Shown here piece by piece: positions 1 through 8,782 of a stretch of DNA of 64,000 nucleotides. Source of the stretch: JAUYQR01 sp050632395. Lineage in GTDB: Bacteria > Pseudomonadota > Alphaproteobacteria > Rhodobacterales > Rhodobacteraceae. The stretch lies in contig NZ_CP192600.1 of assembly GCF_050632395.1 (NCBI RefSeq), positions 992,001 to 1,056,000 on the forward strand, read 5' to 3'. The notes under the pieces are model-generated. The model did not search any database, was not told where the DNA came from, and was given only the letters and a program-made list of their open reading frames with translations. Numbering within the stretch: position 1 is the stretch's first letter; each line of letters begins with the position of its first letter. The translations under genes and the position numbers were made by a program.

Positions 1-2
1 CA

Positions 3-1226
3 GAGGTGATCGGGCAGGCGCATGTCCTGTCGCCGGAAGGCCCGCTTGGGGCCATGCTGGGCGCCGGAACCCTGTCATCGCTGATCCTGTGGGGGCCGCC
101 CGGCGTGGGCAAGACCACGATCGCGCGCCTTCTGGCCGACGAGACGGATCTGGCCTTCGTGCAGATTTCCGCGATCTTCACCGGCGTGCCGGATTTGCGC
201 AAGGTGTTCGAAGCCGCCAGAATCCGGCGGCAGAACGGGCAGGGCACGCTTCTCTTCGTTGACGAGATCCATCGTTTCAACAAGGCGCAGCAGGACGGGT
301 TTCTGCCCTACATGGAAGACGGCACAATCCTTCTTGTCGGGGCCACGACCGAAAACCCCTCGTTCGAACTGAACGCAGCGCTTCTCAGCCGGGCCCAGGT
401 CATTGTGCTCGAACGTCTCAGCCTTGCCGATCTTGAGCGTCTGGCCCAACGGGCCGAACAGGATCTGGGCCGCGCGCTGCCGCTTGACGGCCCCGCGCGC
501 GAAGCCTTGCTGGAAATGGCCGATGGCGACGGTCGCGCGCTGCTGAACCTCGTGGAACAGGTCGCGGGATGGAAAACCGACGCCAGGCTTTCCCGCGACC
601 AGTTGTCCACTCGCCTGATGCGCCGCGCCGCCAAGTACGACAAGTCGGGCGAGGAACATTACAACCTGATCTCCGCCCTTCATAAATCGGTGCGCGGCTC
701 CGACCCCGACGCCGCGCTTTACTGGTTCGCCCGGATGCTGGAAGGCGGCGAAGACCCGCGCTTCCTGGCCCGCCGCATCACCCGCATGGCGGTCGAGGAT
801 ATCGGCCTTGCCGATCCGCAGGCGCAGGCCGTCTGCCTTGACGGCTGGCAGACCTACGAACGCCTCGGCAGCCCCGAAGGCGAACTGGCATTGGCGCAGG
901 CGGTGGTCTACCTTGCCCTCGCGCCGAAATCGAACGCAGTCTACACCGCCTACAAGGCCGCCCGCGCAGCGGCGCGTGACACCGGCAGCCATCCCCCGCC
1001 CAAGCATATCCTGAACGCGCCCACCAAGCTGATGAAGGACATCGGCTATGGCACCGGCTACGCCTACGACCACGACGCCGAAGACGGCTTTTCGGGGCAG
1101 GACTACTTCCCCGAAGGCATGAAGCGCCCGATCTACTACCTGCCCCCCGAGCGCGGCTTCGAGCGTGAGTTGAAAAAACGCGTCGACTACTTCGCCAAGC
1201 TCAGGGCGAAACGTCAGGGTGACTAG
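3..1226 (+). CDS. rarA: Replication-associated recombination protein A (RarA/MgsA), 5' end cut by window edge
   Basis: AAA+ ATPase of the RarA/WRNIP1 clamp-loader-like family, which acts at stalled replication forks. The reading frame is open to the left edge and its first visible residues (EVIGQ) match the region shortly after the family's N-terminus, so roughly 30 residues are missing. Visible motifs are Walker A GPPGVGKTTIA, a Walker B/DEIHRFNKAQQD stretch, and GATTENPSFELNAALLSR (sensor 1 and arginine finger region). The C-terminal half has the family's DPDAALYWFARML and PTKLMKDIGYG segments. The GTG at 6 is an internal Val codon, not a start. Identification is secure; only the start lies outside the window. 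Confidence 0.95.
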   Translation, partial: EVIGQAHVLSPEGPLGAMLGAGTLSSLILWGPPGVGKTTIARLLADETDLAFVQISAIFTGVPDLRKVFEAARIRRQNGQGTLLFVDEIHRFNKAQQDGFLPYMEDGTILLVGATTENPSFELNAALLSRAQVIVLERLSLADLERLAQRAEQDLGRALPLDGPAREALLEMADGDGRALLNLVEQVAGWKTDARLSRDQLSTRLMRRAAKYDKSGEEHYNLISALHKSVRGSDPDAALYWFARMLEGGEDPRFLARRITRMAVEDIGLADPQAQAVCLDGWQTYERLGSPEGELALAQAVVYLALAPKSNAVYTAYKAARAAARDTGSHPPPKHILNAPTKLMKDIGYGTGYAYDHDAEDGFSGQDYFPEGMKRPIYYLPPERGFERELKKRVDYFAKLRAKRQGD

Positions 1227-1343
1227 CGGACCAGTTTCCGGCGCAAGAAAACCTACACAATCCCTGCTCGGGGATATTGCACCCCCAACCCGGCTTCGCG
1301 TGTTCGCATTGACATTCCCGCCCGCCCGCCGCAAAGACCGGGC

Positions 1344-1694
1344 ATGTCCCTTACCCTTCCCCTCATCGCGCTTGGCGGCGCTCTCGGTGCAGTCCTGCGC
1401 CATCTCTCGGTTGCCGCCATCGGCGCGCCGCTTGGTGTTGGTGTGGTAAACGTGCTTGGCAGCCTTCTGATCGGCGCGCTGTTCGTTCTGCTCGCGGGAC
1501 GCGGCGAATGGCAGGCGTTCCTGATGACGGGCGTCCTTGGCGGCTTCACCACCTTTTCCGCCTTCTCGCTCGATACCCTGAAACTGGTCGAGGCCGGGCA
1601 GGCCCTGCACGCCGGCGCCTATGTCGCCGGATCGGTCCTGCTGTCCCTCGCCGCCGTCGCCCTAGGCGCGGCCATCGCGCGGGGGCTGGCATGA
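1344..1694 (+). CDS. crcB: Fluoride ion channel CrcB
   Basis: A 116-residue, almost wholly hydrophobic protein with four predicted membrane segments and the CrcB signatures GGALGAVLRH near the N-terminus, NVLGSLLIG and GVLGGFTTFSAFS. CrcB (Fluc) proteins are dual-topology fluoride exporters of the inner membrane. The length is normal. No clear fluoride-riboswitch consensus is seen in the 117 nt upstream. The stop codon overlaps the start of the next gene in an ATGA junction, so the two are probably co-translated. Confidence 0.93.
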   Translation: MSLTLPLIALGGALGAVLRHLSVAAIGAPLGVGVVNVLGSLLIGALFVLLAGRGEWQAFLMTGVLGGFTTFSAFSLDTLKLVEAGQALHAGAYVAGSVLLSLAAVALGAAIARGLA

Positions 1695-2737
1695 GCGGCG
1701 TCAAGACTTACACCGTTTCCGAAGACGAGGGCGAACAGCGCCTCGACAAATGGTTCAAGCGCCGCTTCCCGCAGGTGACGCAAGGTGCCGTGGAAAAGAT
1801 GTGCCGCACCGGTCAGGTCCGCGTCGATTCAGCCCGCGCCAAGGCGTCTGACCGCATCGCGCCTGGCCAGATGATACGCGTGCCGCCCCTGCCGGATGCC
1901 GAAGCCCCCAGCAGGCCCCGCGCGGGCAGCGTGTCTGCGGCGGACGAAAAGATGATCCAGGCCGCCGTCCTGTGGAAGGATGAACACATCATCATCCTGA
2001 ACAAACCCCCCGGCCTGCCCAGCCAAGGCGGCTCCGGCCAGGGAGATCGCCACGTCGACGGTCTGACCGAGGCCTTGAAGTTCGGCTACAAGGACCGCCC
2101 AAAGCTTGTCCACAGGCTCGACAAGGACACCTCGGGCATCCTGATGCTGGCTCGCACCGACCGTGTCGCCCGCGCGCTCTCCGAAGCGCTGCGCCACCGG
2201 GCCGCGCGCAAGATCTACTGGGCCGTCGTCGCCGGCGTGCCGCACCCCCGCCAAGGCTCGATCAAGTTCGCGCTGATGAAGGCGCCGGGGCGCGGTCGTG
2301 GCGGCGAGGGCGAGAAGATGATCTGCGTCCACCCCGCCAAGATCGCCGAACACCCCGAGGCCAAGCGCGCCCAGACCGATTACTTCACGCTGTGGTTCCT
2401 TGGCACCCGCCTGTCGTGGATGGCGCTTGAACCCGTCACCGGCCGCACCCACCAGCTGCGCGCCCACATGGCCGAAATCGGCCACCCGATCCTTGGCGAC
2501 AGCAAGTATGGCGGCTCCGAACAGGAAAACGCCGGCGACGGTTGGGGCGCCTCCATTGGCGGCGATCTGTCAAAGAAACTTCACCTCCATGCCCGCAGCC
2601 TGACGATCGAACACCCCATCACCAAGAAGATGCTGACCTTCGAGGCCCCCTTGCCCGAACACATGGCCCGCACCTGGAAGCTGATGGACTGGAAGGAAAC
2701 CGACGTTCCCGCCGACCCGTTCGAGGCCATCCGGTAA
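1691..2737 (+). CDS. rluC: RluA-family 23S rRNA pseudouridine synthase (RluC type)
   Basis: 348-residue pseudouridine synthase with an N-terminal S4 RNA-binding domain (about residues 13-75, EQRLDKWFKRRFP) followed by the catalytic domain. The catalytic motif HRLDKDTSGILML carries the essential Asp, and GRTHQLRAHMAEIGHPILGD is the conserved C-terminal motif. The start is the ATG at 1691, which overlaps the crcB stop by 4 nt; longer in-frame starts would run through crcB. RluC modifies 23S rRNA U955/2504/2580 in E. coli. Assignment to RluC rather than RluD rests on the S4 sequence and context and is less certain than the family. Confidence 0.88.
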   Translation: MSGVKTYTVSEDEGEQRLDKWFKRRFPQVTQGAVEKMCRTGQVRVDSARAKASDRIAPGQMIRVPPLPDAEAPSRPRAGSVSAADEKMIQAAVLWKDEHIIILNKPPGLPSQGGSGQGDRHVDGLTEALKFGYKDRPKLVHRLDKDTSGILMLARTDRVARALSEALRHRAARKIYWAVVAGVPHPRQGSIKFALMKAPGRGRGGEGEKMICVHPAKIAEHPEAKRAQTDYFTLWFLGTRLSWMALEPVTGRTHQLRAHMAEIGHPILGDSKYGGSEQENAGDGWGASIGGDLSKKLHLHARSLTIEHPITKKMLTFEAPLPEHMARTWKLMDWKETDVPADPFEAIR

Positions 2738-2742
2738 TAGGC

Positions 2743-3450
2743 ATGAGCGGCTGGGCACCCAAACGTTTCTGGACCGACGCGGTTGCCGAACCCTGCGAGG
2801 GCGGCTTCACCGTGCGCCTTGATGCCCGCCCCGTGCGCACGCCTTTGAAAGCGACGATGGTGCTGCCCACGCTGGCAATGGCGCAGGCGATTGCGGCCGA
2901 ATGGCAGGCCCAGACTGGCGCAGTCAACCCCGCCACCATGCCCTGCACGCGCGCCGCGAATTCCGCCATCGACAACGTCGCCCGGCACTTCGACGCGGTT
3001 GTCGACATGCTTGCCGCCTACGGTGACACCGACCTTCTATGCTACCGCGCCACCGGGCCCGACGCGCTGATCGCCCGGCAGGCCGCAGCGTGGGATCCGC
3101 TTATCGCATGGGCCGCAGACACGCTTGGCGCACCGCTCACCGTCACAAGCGGCGTGATGCATGTGGCCCAGCCAGCCGCCAGTGTCGCCACGCTCCGCGC
3201 CGAGATCGCGCGCTTGACGCCGTTCCAGCTTGCGGCCTTCCACGACCTCGTCGCCATTTCTGGCTCGCTTGTGCTTGCCCTCGCCGTGATCCACGGTCGC
3301 CTCGCCCCCGACGACGCCTGGGCGCTCAGCCGGATCGACGAACACTGGCAAGCCGAACTTTGGGGCGACGACGAAGAAGCCAGCGCCTTGGCCGAACGCA
3401 AGCACGGCGATTTCATGCAGGCGCACCGATTCTACGCATTGTGCCGGTAA
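2743..3450 (+). CDS. ATP12-family F1-ATPase assembly chaperone
   Basis: 235-residue protein beginning MSGWAPKRFWTDA with the ATP12 hallmarks: conversion to LDARPVRTP near the N-terminus, an AEWQAQ stretch, DTDLLCYRA in the middle and the C-terminal EEHWQAE-like motif (DEHWQAELWGDDEEA). In mitochondria and alphaproteobacteria ATP12 assists assembly of F1 alpha subunits. The start at 2743 follows the upstream stop by 5 nt and gives the normal N-terminus; an upstream in-frame extension would overlap rluC. It is probably in one transcript with rarA-crcB-rluC. Confidence 0.9.
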   Translation: MSGWAPKRFWTDAVAEPCEGGFTVRLDARPVRTPLKATMVLPTLAMAQAIAAEWQAQTGAVNPATMPCTRAANSAIDNVARHFDAVVDMLAAYGDTDLLCYRATGPDALIARQAAAWDPLIAWAADTLGAPLTVTSGVMHVAQPAASVATLRAEIARLTPFQLAAFHDLVAISGSLVLALAVIHGRLAPDDAWALSRIDEHWQAELWGDDEEASALAERKHGDFMQAHRFYALCR

Positions 3451-3616
3451 CAATGCTGCCTAAACCTTGGGCAGGGTTCCGCCGATCTGCGGCCAACCTC
3501 ATCCAACCCTAGGAAATGCGGGCATTTTTCGCAGCAAGCAGCGTTTAGCTTGACGTTTCAAAGCGCTTTCGACGAAACTGCACCCACTGGGAGAGGCTCA
3601 CCTCCTACAGTTTCGC

Positions 3617-3665
3617 CCCCGCAGCTCGTGTGCGGGGCACCAAAAGCGCCGTTCAAAAAGAACGG
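3617..3665 (+). promoter_or_regulatory. Two stem-loops in the bztA 5' leader
   Basis: Two perfect inverted repeats lie before bztA. The first (3617-3637) has 7-bp arms CCCCGCA/TGCGGGG with a 7-nt loop. The second (3649-3665) has 6-bp arms CCGTTC/GAACGG with an A5 loop and ends about 20 nt before the start codon. They could stabilise the message or control translation; no known riboswitch consensus is recognised. The function is inference. Confidence 0.45.
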
Positions 3666-3686
3666 TCAACTCAGGATGAGGTAAGA

Positions 3687-4703
3687 ATGAAAAAATCCGT
3701 ATTGCTCGGCACCTTCGCCGCCGCTGCGCTGGTTTCTGGCATGGCGTCTGCAACGACGCTCGACGACGTCAAGGCGCGGGGCGAGCTGATCTGCGGTTCG
3801 AACACCGGTCTGACCGGCTTCGGCGCGCCGGATGCCAATGGCGAATATCAGGGCTTCGATGCCGCGCTTTGCAAGGCGCTGGCTGCGGCCATCTTCGGCG
3901 ATGCGTCGAAAGTGAAATTCGTCCCGACCACTGGCGAAACCCGGTTCACCGCACTCGCTTCGGGCGAAGTGGACGTCCTCGTCCGCAACTCGACCTGGAC
4001 CTACAGCCGTGACAACGACCTGAAGTTCGACTTCGTCGCCGTGAACTACTACGACGGTCAGGGCTTCATGGTGAAAAAAGACCTCGGCGTTTCGTCCGCC
4101 AAGGAACTTGATGGCGCCACCATCTGCATCCAGACCGGCACCACCACCGAACTCAACCTGGCTGACTTCTTCAAGGCCAACAACATCACCTACACGCCGG
4201 TTACCGTGGCCGATGACAGCGAAGCCCAGCGCCAGTATGTTGCCGGCGCTTGCGATGCCTACACCACCGACGCTTCGGGCCTTGCCGCTTCGCGCGCAAC
4301 GCTGGCTGACGCCGCAAACCACATCATCCTGCCCGAGATCATCTCGAAAGAGCCGCTCGGCCCGGTCGTTCGCCACGGCGACAACCAGTGGGGCGATATC
4401 GTGCGTTGGGTCTATTTCTCGCTCGTGATCGCGGAAGAGAAGGGCATCACCAAGGCCAACATCGAAGAAGTCGCCTCCACCTCGACCGACCCGGAAGTGC
4501 GTCGTCTCCTCGGCCTCGAGGGCGAGATGGGTGCGATGATGGGTCTCGACAACAACTGGGCCAAGAACGCCATTGCCGCCAACGGCAACTACGGCGAGAT
4601 CTTCGAAGCCAACATCGGCACCGCCACCCCGATCGGCCTGGCACGCGGCCTGAACGCACTGTGGACCCAAGGCGGCCTGCAGTACGCTCCGCCGGTGCGT
4701 TGA
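3687..4703 (+). CDS. bztA: Glutamate/glutamine/aspartate/asparagine ABC transporter, periplasmic binding protein BztA
   Basis: 338-residue family 3 solute-binding protein. It starts with a Sec signal peptide (MKKSVLLGTFAAAALVSGMASA, cleavage likely after ASA near residue 22) and then the binding-protein core: ARGELICGSNTGLTGFG, the amino-acid contact region TGETRFTALASGEVDVLVRN and DGATICIQTGTTTE. This is the AapJ/BztA branch, as in Rhodobacter capsulatus BztABCD. The ATG at 3687 is chosen because it gives the signal peptide and has an AGGTAAG ribosome-binding site; the in-frame GTG at 3630 would add a non-signal extension. Stem-loops lie on both sides of the gene. Confidence 0.93.
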   Translation: MKKSVLLGTFAAAALVSGMASATTLDDVKARGELICGSNTGLTGFGAPDANGEYQGFDAALCKALAAAIFGDASKVKFVPTTGETRFTALASGEVDVLVRNSTWTYSRDNDLKFDFVAVNYYDGQGFMVKKDLGVSSAKELDGATICIQTGTTTELNLADFFKANNITYTPVTVADDSEAQRQYVAGACDAYTTDASGLAASRATLADAANHIILPEIISKEPLGPVVRHGDNQWGDIVRWVYFSLVIAEEKGITKANIEEVASTSTDPEVRRLLGLEGEMGAMMGLDNNWAKNAIAANGNYGEIFEANIGTATPIGLARGLNALWTQGGLQYAPPVR

Positions 4704-4716
4704 TCTGATCTGAACC

Positions 4717-4742
4717 GGGCGCGCGGACCTGTCCGCGCGCCC
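4717..4742 (+). terminator. Strong stem-loop between bztA and bztB
   Basis: A 12-nt GC-rich inverted repeat (GGGCGCGCGGAC / GTCCGCGCGCCC) directly after the bztA stop, followed by TTCTTC. The T-run is short, so this may be a partial terminator or a 3' stabiliser that raises the level of binding protein over permease, as is common in binding-protein-dependent ABC operons. The structure is seen in the sequence; the effect is inference. Confidence 0.65.
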
Positions 4743-4835
4743 TTCTTCATGAATATCGTTCTTGGTCCACGCGGGAAGCGTCCCGCGCCATAACCGGCAA
4801 AAGTCGGAAAACGGGTCGAGGCAGGGGGTACTAGA

Positions 4836-6113
4836 ATGGCGCTGGCCACCGATACGCCGGATACGGGCTTCCGGCTTTCCATGCTCATCTACGATACGCG
4901 GTTCCGGGCCATCACGATCCAGGTGGTCGTCCTGATCCTGTTCCTGCTGTTCCTCGGCTGGTTGGTGGACAACACGATCCAGAACCTTGCCGCCAAGGAC
5001 AAAGACATCAACTTCAGCTTCCTGTGGAACCGCGCTGGCTACGATATCGACCAGCAGTTGATTCCTTGGAACAACGACATGACCCATGGTCGCGCGGCGG
5101 TCATCGGCCTGCTGAACACCCTCATCGTCGCCTTCTTCGGCTGCATCTTCGCCACGATCATCGGCGTGGTCGTCGGCGTGCTGCGGCTGTCGAAGAACTG
5201 GCTCGTGTCGCGCCTGATGACCGTCTACGTCGAGGCGTTCCGCAACGTCCCGCTGTTGCTGTGGATCATCCTCGTCTACGTGGTGTTTTCCGAAACTCGC
5301 CCCGCGCCCAAGGATTTCCGCGTCACCGATGAAATGGCCGCCGCTGGCACGGCACCGGCAGCCCACATGAACCTGTGGGATTCGGTCGCAATCACAAACC
5401 GCGGTTCCAACATCCCCGCGCCGCTACTGGAGCGCCCGCTCGGCGGGTTCGAAGTGTTTGGCGTGCCGATAAACTTCTCGGTTCTTGCCACGCTTGCCGT
5501 CATCATTGCATCGGTTCTCGCGAACCGCGCCTTCCTCCGGCGCGTGCGCATGGTGCAGGAAGACACCGGCATCCGCCCGACGACGTGGTGGAAAAGCCTT
5601 CTGATCCTGTTCGTTCCTGTCAGCCTCCTCCTATGGGCGCTTGGCCTCCACCTTGAATACCCGGTGCTGAAGGGCTTCAACTTCCAGGGTGGCATCGCGG
5701 TCGCGCATTCATTCACCGCGCTCCTGATCGCGCTCTCGCTCTACACCGGCGCGTTCATCGCCGAAATCGTCCGCGCCGGCATCATGGCGATCAGCCGCGG
5801 CCAGACCGAGGCCGCCTTCGCCCTCGGGATGCGCCCCAACCGTACGATGAGCCTGATCATCCTGCCGCAGGCCCTGCGCGTCATCATCCCGCCCCTGATC
5901 AGCCAGTACCTGAACCTGACCAAGAACACCTCGCTTGGCATCGCGGTCAGCTACCTTGACCTTCGCGGCACGCTTGGCGGCATCACCCTCAACCAGACCG
6001 GCCGCGAGCTGGAATGCATGCTTCTGATGATGCTGATCTACCTCACCATCAGCCTGATCATCTCGTCGATTATGAACTACTTCAACGCCTCCGTTAAATT
6101 GAAGGAGCGCTGA
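4836..6113 (+). CDS. bztB: Amino-acid ABC transporter permease BztB
   Basis: 425-residue inner-membrane permease of the His/Glu/Gln (HisM-like) family. The N-terminal membrane segment lies near residues 25-45. A longer than usual linker separates it from the transmembrane domain, as in the BztB/AapQ branch. The cytoplasmic EAA loop reads EAAFALGMRPNRTMSLIILPQALRVIIPP. Other conserved segments are VEAFRNVPLLLWI and LNLTKNTSLGIAVSYLDL. It pairs with BztC to form the channel and couples to BztD. The stop is one base before the bztC start. Confidence 0.92.
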   Translation: MALATDTPDTGFRLSMLIYDTRFRAITIQVVVLILFLLFLGWLVDNTIQNLAAKDKDINFSFLWNRAGYDIDQQLIPWNNDMTHGRAAVIGLLNTLIVAFFGCIFATIIGVVVGVLRLSKNWLVSRLMTVYVEAFRNVPLLLWIILVYVVFSETRPAPKDFRVTDEMAAAGTAPAAHMNLWDSVAITNRGSNIPAPLLERPLGGFEVFGVPINFSVLATLAVIIASVLANRAFLRRVRMVQEDTGIRPTTWWKSLLILFVPVSLLLWALGLHLEYPVLKGFNFQGGIAVAHSFTALLIALSLYTGAFIAEIVRAGIMAISRGQTEAAFALGMRPNRTMSLIILPQALRVIIPPLISQYLNLTKNTSLGIAVSYLDLRGTLGGITLNQTGRELECMLLMMLIYLTISLIISSIMNYFNASVKLKER

Positions 6114-6114
6114 A

Positions 6115-7569
6115 ATGAGCGAGACCGACAGCCAGACCAACTTTGTCCGCCACCAGATGCTGGACCCGCAGCTTGCCCCCGTCACCGAACGCGGCGCGGT
6201 CAAATGGATGCGCGAGAACCTGTTTTCCGGCGCCTTCAACACCATCCTCACGCTGCTCGGCCTCGCTGCCGTCTACTACCTCGTGTCGGCCTCGCTGCCG
6301 TGGCTTCTGAACGGGGTCTGGAACGCCAACTCGCTGACCGAATGCCGCCAGATCATTGCCGACAACGGCGGCACCACCGGCGCCTGCTGGGCGCTGATCA
6401 AGGCGCGTTGGCACCAGTTCCTGTTCGGCTTCTTCCCGCAGGATGCCTACTGGCGCCCCGTCCTTGCCTTCGGCCTTCTGTTCGTCGCCCTCGCGCCGGT
6501 CCTTTACTGGAACGACCGCAAGGGCGCGATCATGGTCGCTGCCTCAGGCGTGCTGACGGTGCTGGCGATGCTCGGCCTGTCCTCGCCCGGCACGGTTGAC
6601 CTCTTCACCATCGTGTTGATGGCGGCGCTTTTCGCCCTCGCCTGGGCGATGCCGAAAAAGCTGATCCTCGTCACCTTGGTCTACCCGTTCACCGCCTTCT
6701 TCCTGCTATGGGGCGGGCCGATCGCGGGGCCGATTTCGGTGCTGCTCGGGCTTGCGGCAGCCGCCTGGCTGGTGGTGACGCTGCAACCCCGGATCGGCTC
6801 GATCCTTGCCACCGTGCTGGCCGTCGTCGCTGTAGCCCTTCTGTTCCTCGGCCCCTATCCCCTGACGTCGCTTCTGTCCGGCGCGCTGCAGTCGATCACC
6901 GATTGGGGGCTGCCTGCGGTCAACTCCGACCAGTTCGGCGGCTTCCTTCTGGCCTTCGTGATCGGCATCACCTCGATCTCGTTCTCGTTGCCGATCGGCG
7001 TCATCCTGGCTCTTGGCCGCCAGTCCGACATGTTCCTGGTGAAAACCCTCTCGGTCGGCTTCATCGAATTCATCCGCGGCGTGCCGCTGATCACGCTTCT
7101 CTTCACCGCATCGCTGCTGCTGCAATACTTCCTGCCGCCGCAGACCAACTTCGACCTGATCCTGCGCGTCATCATCCTCGCCACGCTCTTCTCCGCCGCC
7201 TATCTGGCCGAGGTGATCCGCGGTGGCCTCGCCGCCCTGCCACGCGGGCAGTATGAGGCGTCGGATGCGCTTGGCCTGAACTACTGGCAGGCGCAGCGGC
7301 TGATCGTCATGCCGCAGGCGCTCAAGATATCGATCCCCGGCATCGTCTCCACCTTCATCGGCCTCTTCAAGGACACCACGCTGGTTTCTTTCGTGGGCCT
7401 CCTCGATCCGCTCAGGGGCGTCACCACCATCGTCCGCGCCGACATCAACTGGAAGGGCATCTACTGGGAGCCTTACATCTTTGTCGGCGTCATCTTCTTT
7501 CTCATCTGCTTCGGCATGTCGCGGTACTCGATGTACCTCGAGCGCAAGCTGAAGACCGACCACCGGTAA
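6115..7569 (+). CDS. bztC: Amino-acid ABC transporter permease BztC
   Basis: 484-residue partner permease. It has an N-terminal membrane anchor, an extra block of hydrophobic segments in the middle (about residues 115-250) typical of BztC/AapM, and the C-terminal transport domain. That domain has VGFIEFIRGVPLITLLF and the EAA loop EASDALGLNYWQAQRLIVMPQALK. Only one base separates it from bztB, so the two are translationally linked. Together with BztA, B and D it imports acidic amino acids and their amides. Confidence 0.92.
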   Translation: MSETDSQTNFVRHQMLDPQLAPVTERGAVKWMRENLFSGAFNTILTLLGLAAVYYLVSASLPWLLNGVWNANSLTECRQIIADNGGTTGACWALIKARWHQFLFGFFPQDAYWRPVLAFGLLFVALAPVLYWNDRKGAIMVAASGVLTVLAMLGLSSPGTVDLFTIVLMAALFALAWAMPKKLILVTLVYPFTAFFLLWGGPIAGPISVLLGLAAAAWLVVTLQPRIGSILATVLAVVAVALLFLGPYPLTSLLSGALQSITDWGLPAVNSDQFGGFLLAFVIGITSISFSLPIGVILALGRQSDMFLVKTLSVGFIEFIRGVPLITLLFTASLLLQYFLPPQTNFDLILRVIILATLFSAAYLAEVIRGGLAALPRGQYEASDALGLNYWQAQRLIVMPQALKISIPGIVSTFIGLFKDTTLVSFVGLLDPLRGVTTIVRADINWKGIYWEPYIFVGVIFFLICFGMSRYSMYLERKLKTDHR

Positions 7570-7579
7570 GGGACACATC

Positions 7580-8350
7580 ATGGCTGAAGCTACCGCAAAA
7601 ATGCAGGTCTCGGACGAGGTCGCGATCCAGATCCAAGGAATGAACAAGTGGTACGGTTCGTTCCATGTGCTGCGCGACATCAACATGACGGTGATGCGCG
7701 GCGAACGCATCGTGGTCTGCGGCCCGTCAGGCTCGGGCAAATCCACGCTGATCCGCTGCATCAACCGGCTGGAAGAACATCAGCAGGGCAAGATCGTCGT
7801 CGACGGCACCGAGCTTACGTCCGACATCAAGAACATCGACAAGGTCCGCTCCGAGGTTGGGATGGTGTTCCAGCACTTCAACCTCTTCCCGCACCTGACC
7901 ATCCTCGAAAACCTGACGCTCGCGCCGATCTGGGTCCGCAAGGTGCCAAAGCGCGAGGCCGAGGAAACTGCGATGTATTTCCTGCAAAAGGTGAAAATTC
8001 CGGAACAGGCGCACAAATACCCCGGCCAGCTTTCGGGCGGCCAGCAGCAGCGCGTCGCAATCGCCCGGTCGCTGTGCATGAAGCCTCGTATCATGCTGTT
8101 TGACGAACCGACCTCTGCGCTTGACCCCGAAATGATCAAGGAAGTTCTCGACACCATGATCCAGCTTGCCGAAGAAGGCATGACGATGATCTGCGTGACC
8201 CACGAGATGGGCTTTGCCCAGGCCGTAGCGAACCGCGTTATCTTCATGGATCAGGGCCAGATCGTGGAACAGAACGCCCCGAAGGAATTCTTCAACAACC
8301 CGCAAAGTGAGCGGACGAAGCTGTTCCTGAGCCAGATTCTGGGTCACTGA
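7580..8350 (+). CDS. bztD: Amino-acid ABC transporter ATP-binding protein BztD
   Basis: 256-residue ABC ATPase of the GlnQ/AapP/BztD type. Walker A is GPSGSGKSTLIRC, the Q-loop is VFQHFNLFPHLT, the signature is LSGGQQQRVAIARSL, Walker B is IMLFDEPTSALDPE and the H-loop is VTHEM. All catalytic residues are intact. It lies 10 nt after bztC and closes the transporter operon, energising import through BztB/BztC. Confidence 0.95.
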   Translation: MAEATAKMQVSDEVAIQIQGMNKWYGSFHVLRDINMTVMRGERIVVCGPSGSGKSTLIRCINRLEEHQQGKIVVDGTELTSDIKNIDKVRSEVGMVFQHFNLFPHLTILENLTLAPIWVRKVPKREAEETAMYFLQKVKIPEQAHKYPGQLSGGQQQRVAIARSLCMKPRIMLFDEPTSALDPEMIKEVLDTMIQLAEEGMTMICVTHEMGFAQAVANRVIFMDQGQIVEQNAPKEFFNNPQSERTKLFLSQILGH

Positions 8351-8357
8351 TCTGCCA

Positions 8358-8762
8358 ATGGTCCGGCTACTGCTGTTCGCGGTTGCGATGGCAGTGGCGG
8401 GCTTTTCGGCACTTTATTTCCTGATCGGCTCGGCCTTCATGTTGGGCGAACCGCTTCCCAACGGAAAGCACATTTCCAACGTGTTCGGGCTGTTCGGCTT
8501 TGTCGGCCCGTTGATCCTTTTGTGCGTGCACATCGCGACCACGGCGCCAAGCCGGTCGCCTCGGGCACGCAGGATCATGCTGAGGGGCTACGTGATCACC
8601 GTGATGATCCCCTTTCTTGGCGTCGCACCTCAATTGTTCTTTTGGGGCACCCGGCTTCAGATAGCCGAAGAGATGCTAAAAATGGCGGTCTGGTGCGGCG
8701 TCTGTGGCGCACCCATCGTCGCTGCATGGCTCAACGCCGCAGGCGATGAGCGACCGAAGTGA
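8358..8762 (+). CDS. Small membrane protein of unknown function
   Basis: 134 residues with about three or four predicted membrane helices (near residues 3-25, 42-62, 75-98 and 108-126) and a short charged tail ending ERPK. No family is recognised with confidence. The ATG at 8358 is only 7 nt past the bztD stop, so it may be the last gene of the bzt transcript. A role in transport is not shown by the sequence. Confidence 0.7.
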   Translation: MVRLLLFAVAMAVAGFSALYFLIGSAFMLGEPLPNGKHISNVFGLFGFVGPLILLCVHIATTAPSRSPRARRIMLRGYVITVMIPFLGVAPQLFFWGTRLQIAEEMLKMAVWCGVCGAPIVAAWLNAAGDERPK

Positions 8763-8782
8763 TCCGATCGCGTGTGGGCCGT

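Noticed and set aside
1227..1343. Possible fluoride riboswitch before crcB
   Set aside because: The crcB leader lacks the conserved GGCGAUGG...CUGAUGAGCC pattern of the known motif.
75..1610. Long minus-strand open frame (511 codons) across rarA and crcB
   Set aside because: Shadow of GC-rich coding sequence; composition is Gly/Arg/Val/Ala-rich with no family similarity, while the plus strand encodes clear RarA and CrcB.
2542..2742. N-terminal extension of the ATP12 protein into rluC
   Set aside because: Overlaps the conserved end of RluC in another frame and has no similarity to ATP12; the ATG at 2743 gives the family N-terminus.
3666..5366. 566-codon minus-strand frame across bztA and the start of bztB
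   Set aside because: Antisense shadow; His/Asp/Arg/Gly-rich, no domains, and it crosses the intercistronic hairpin and two well-identified transporter genes.
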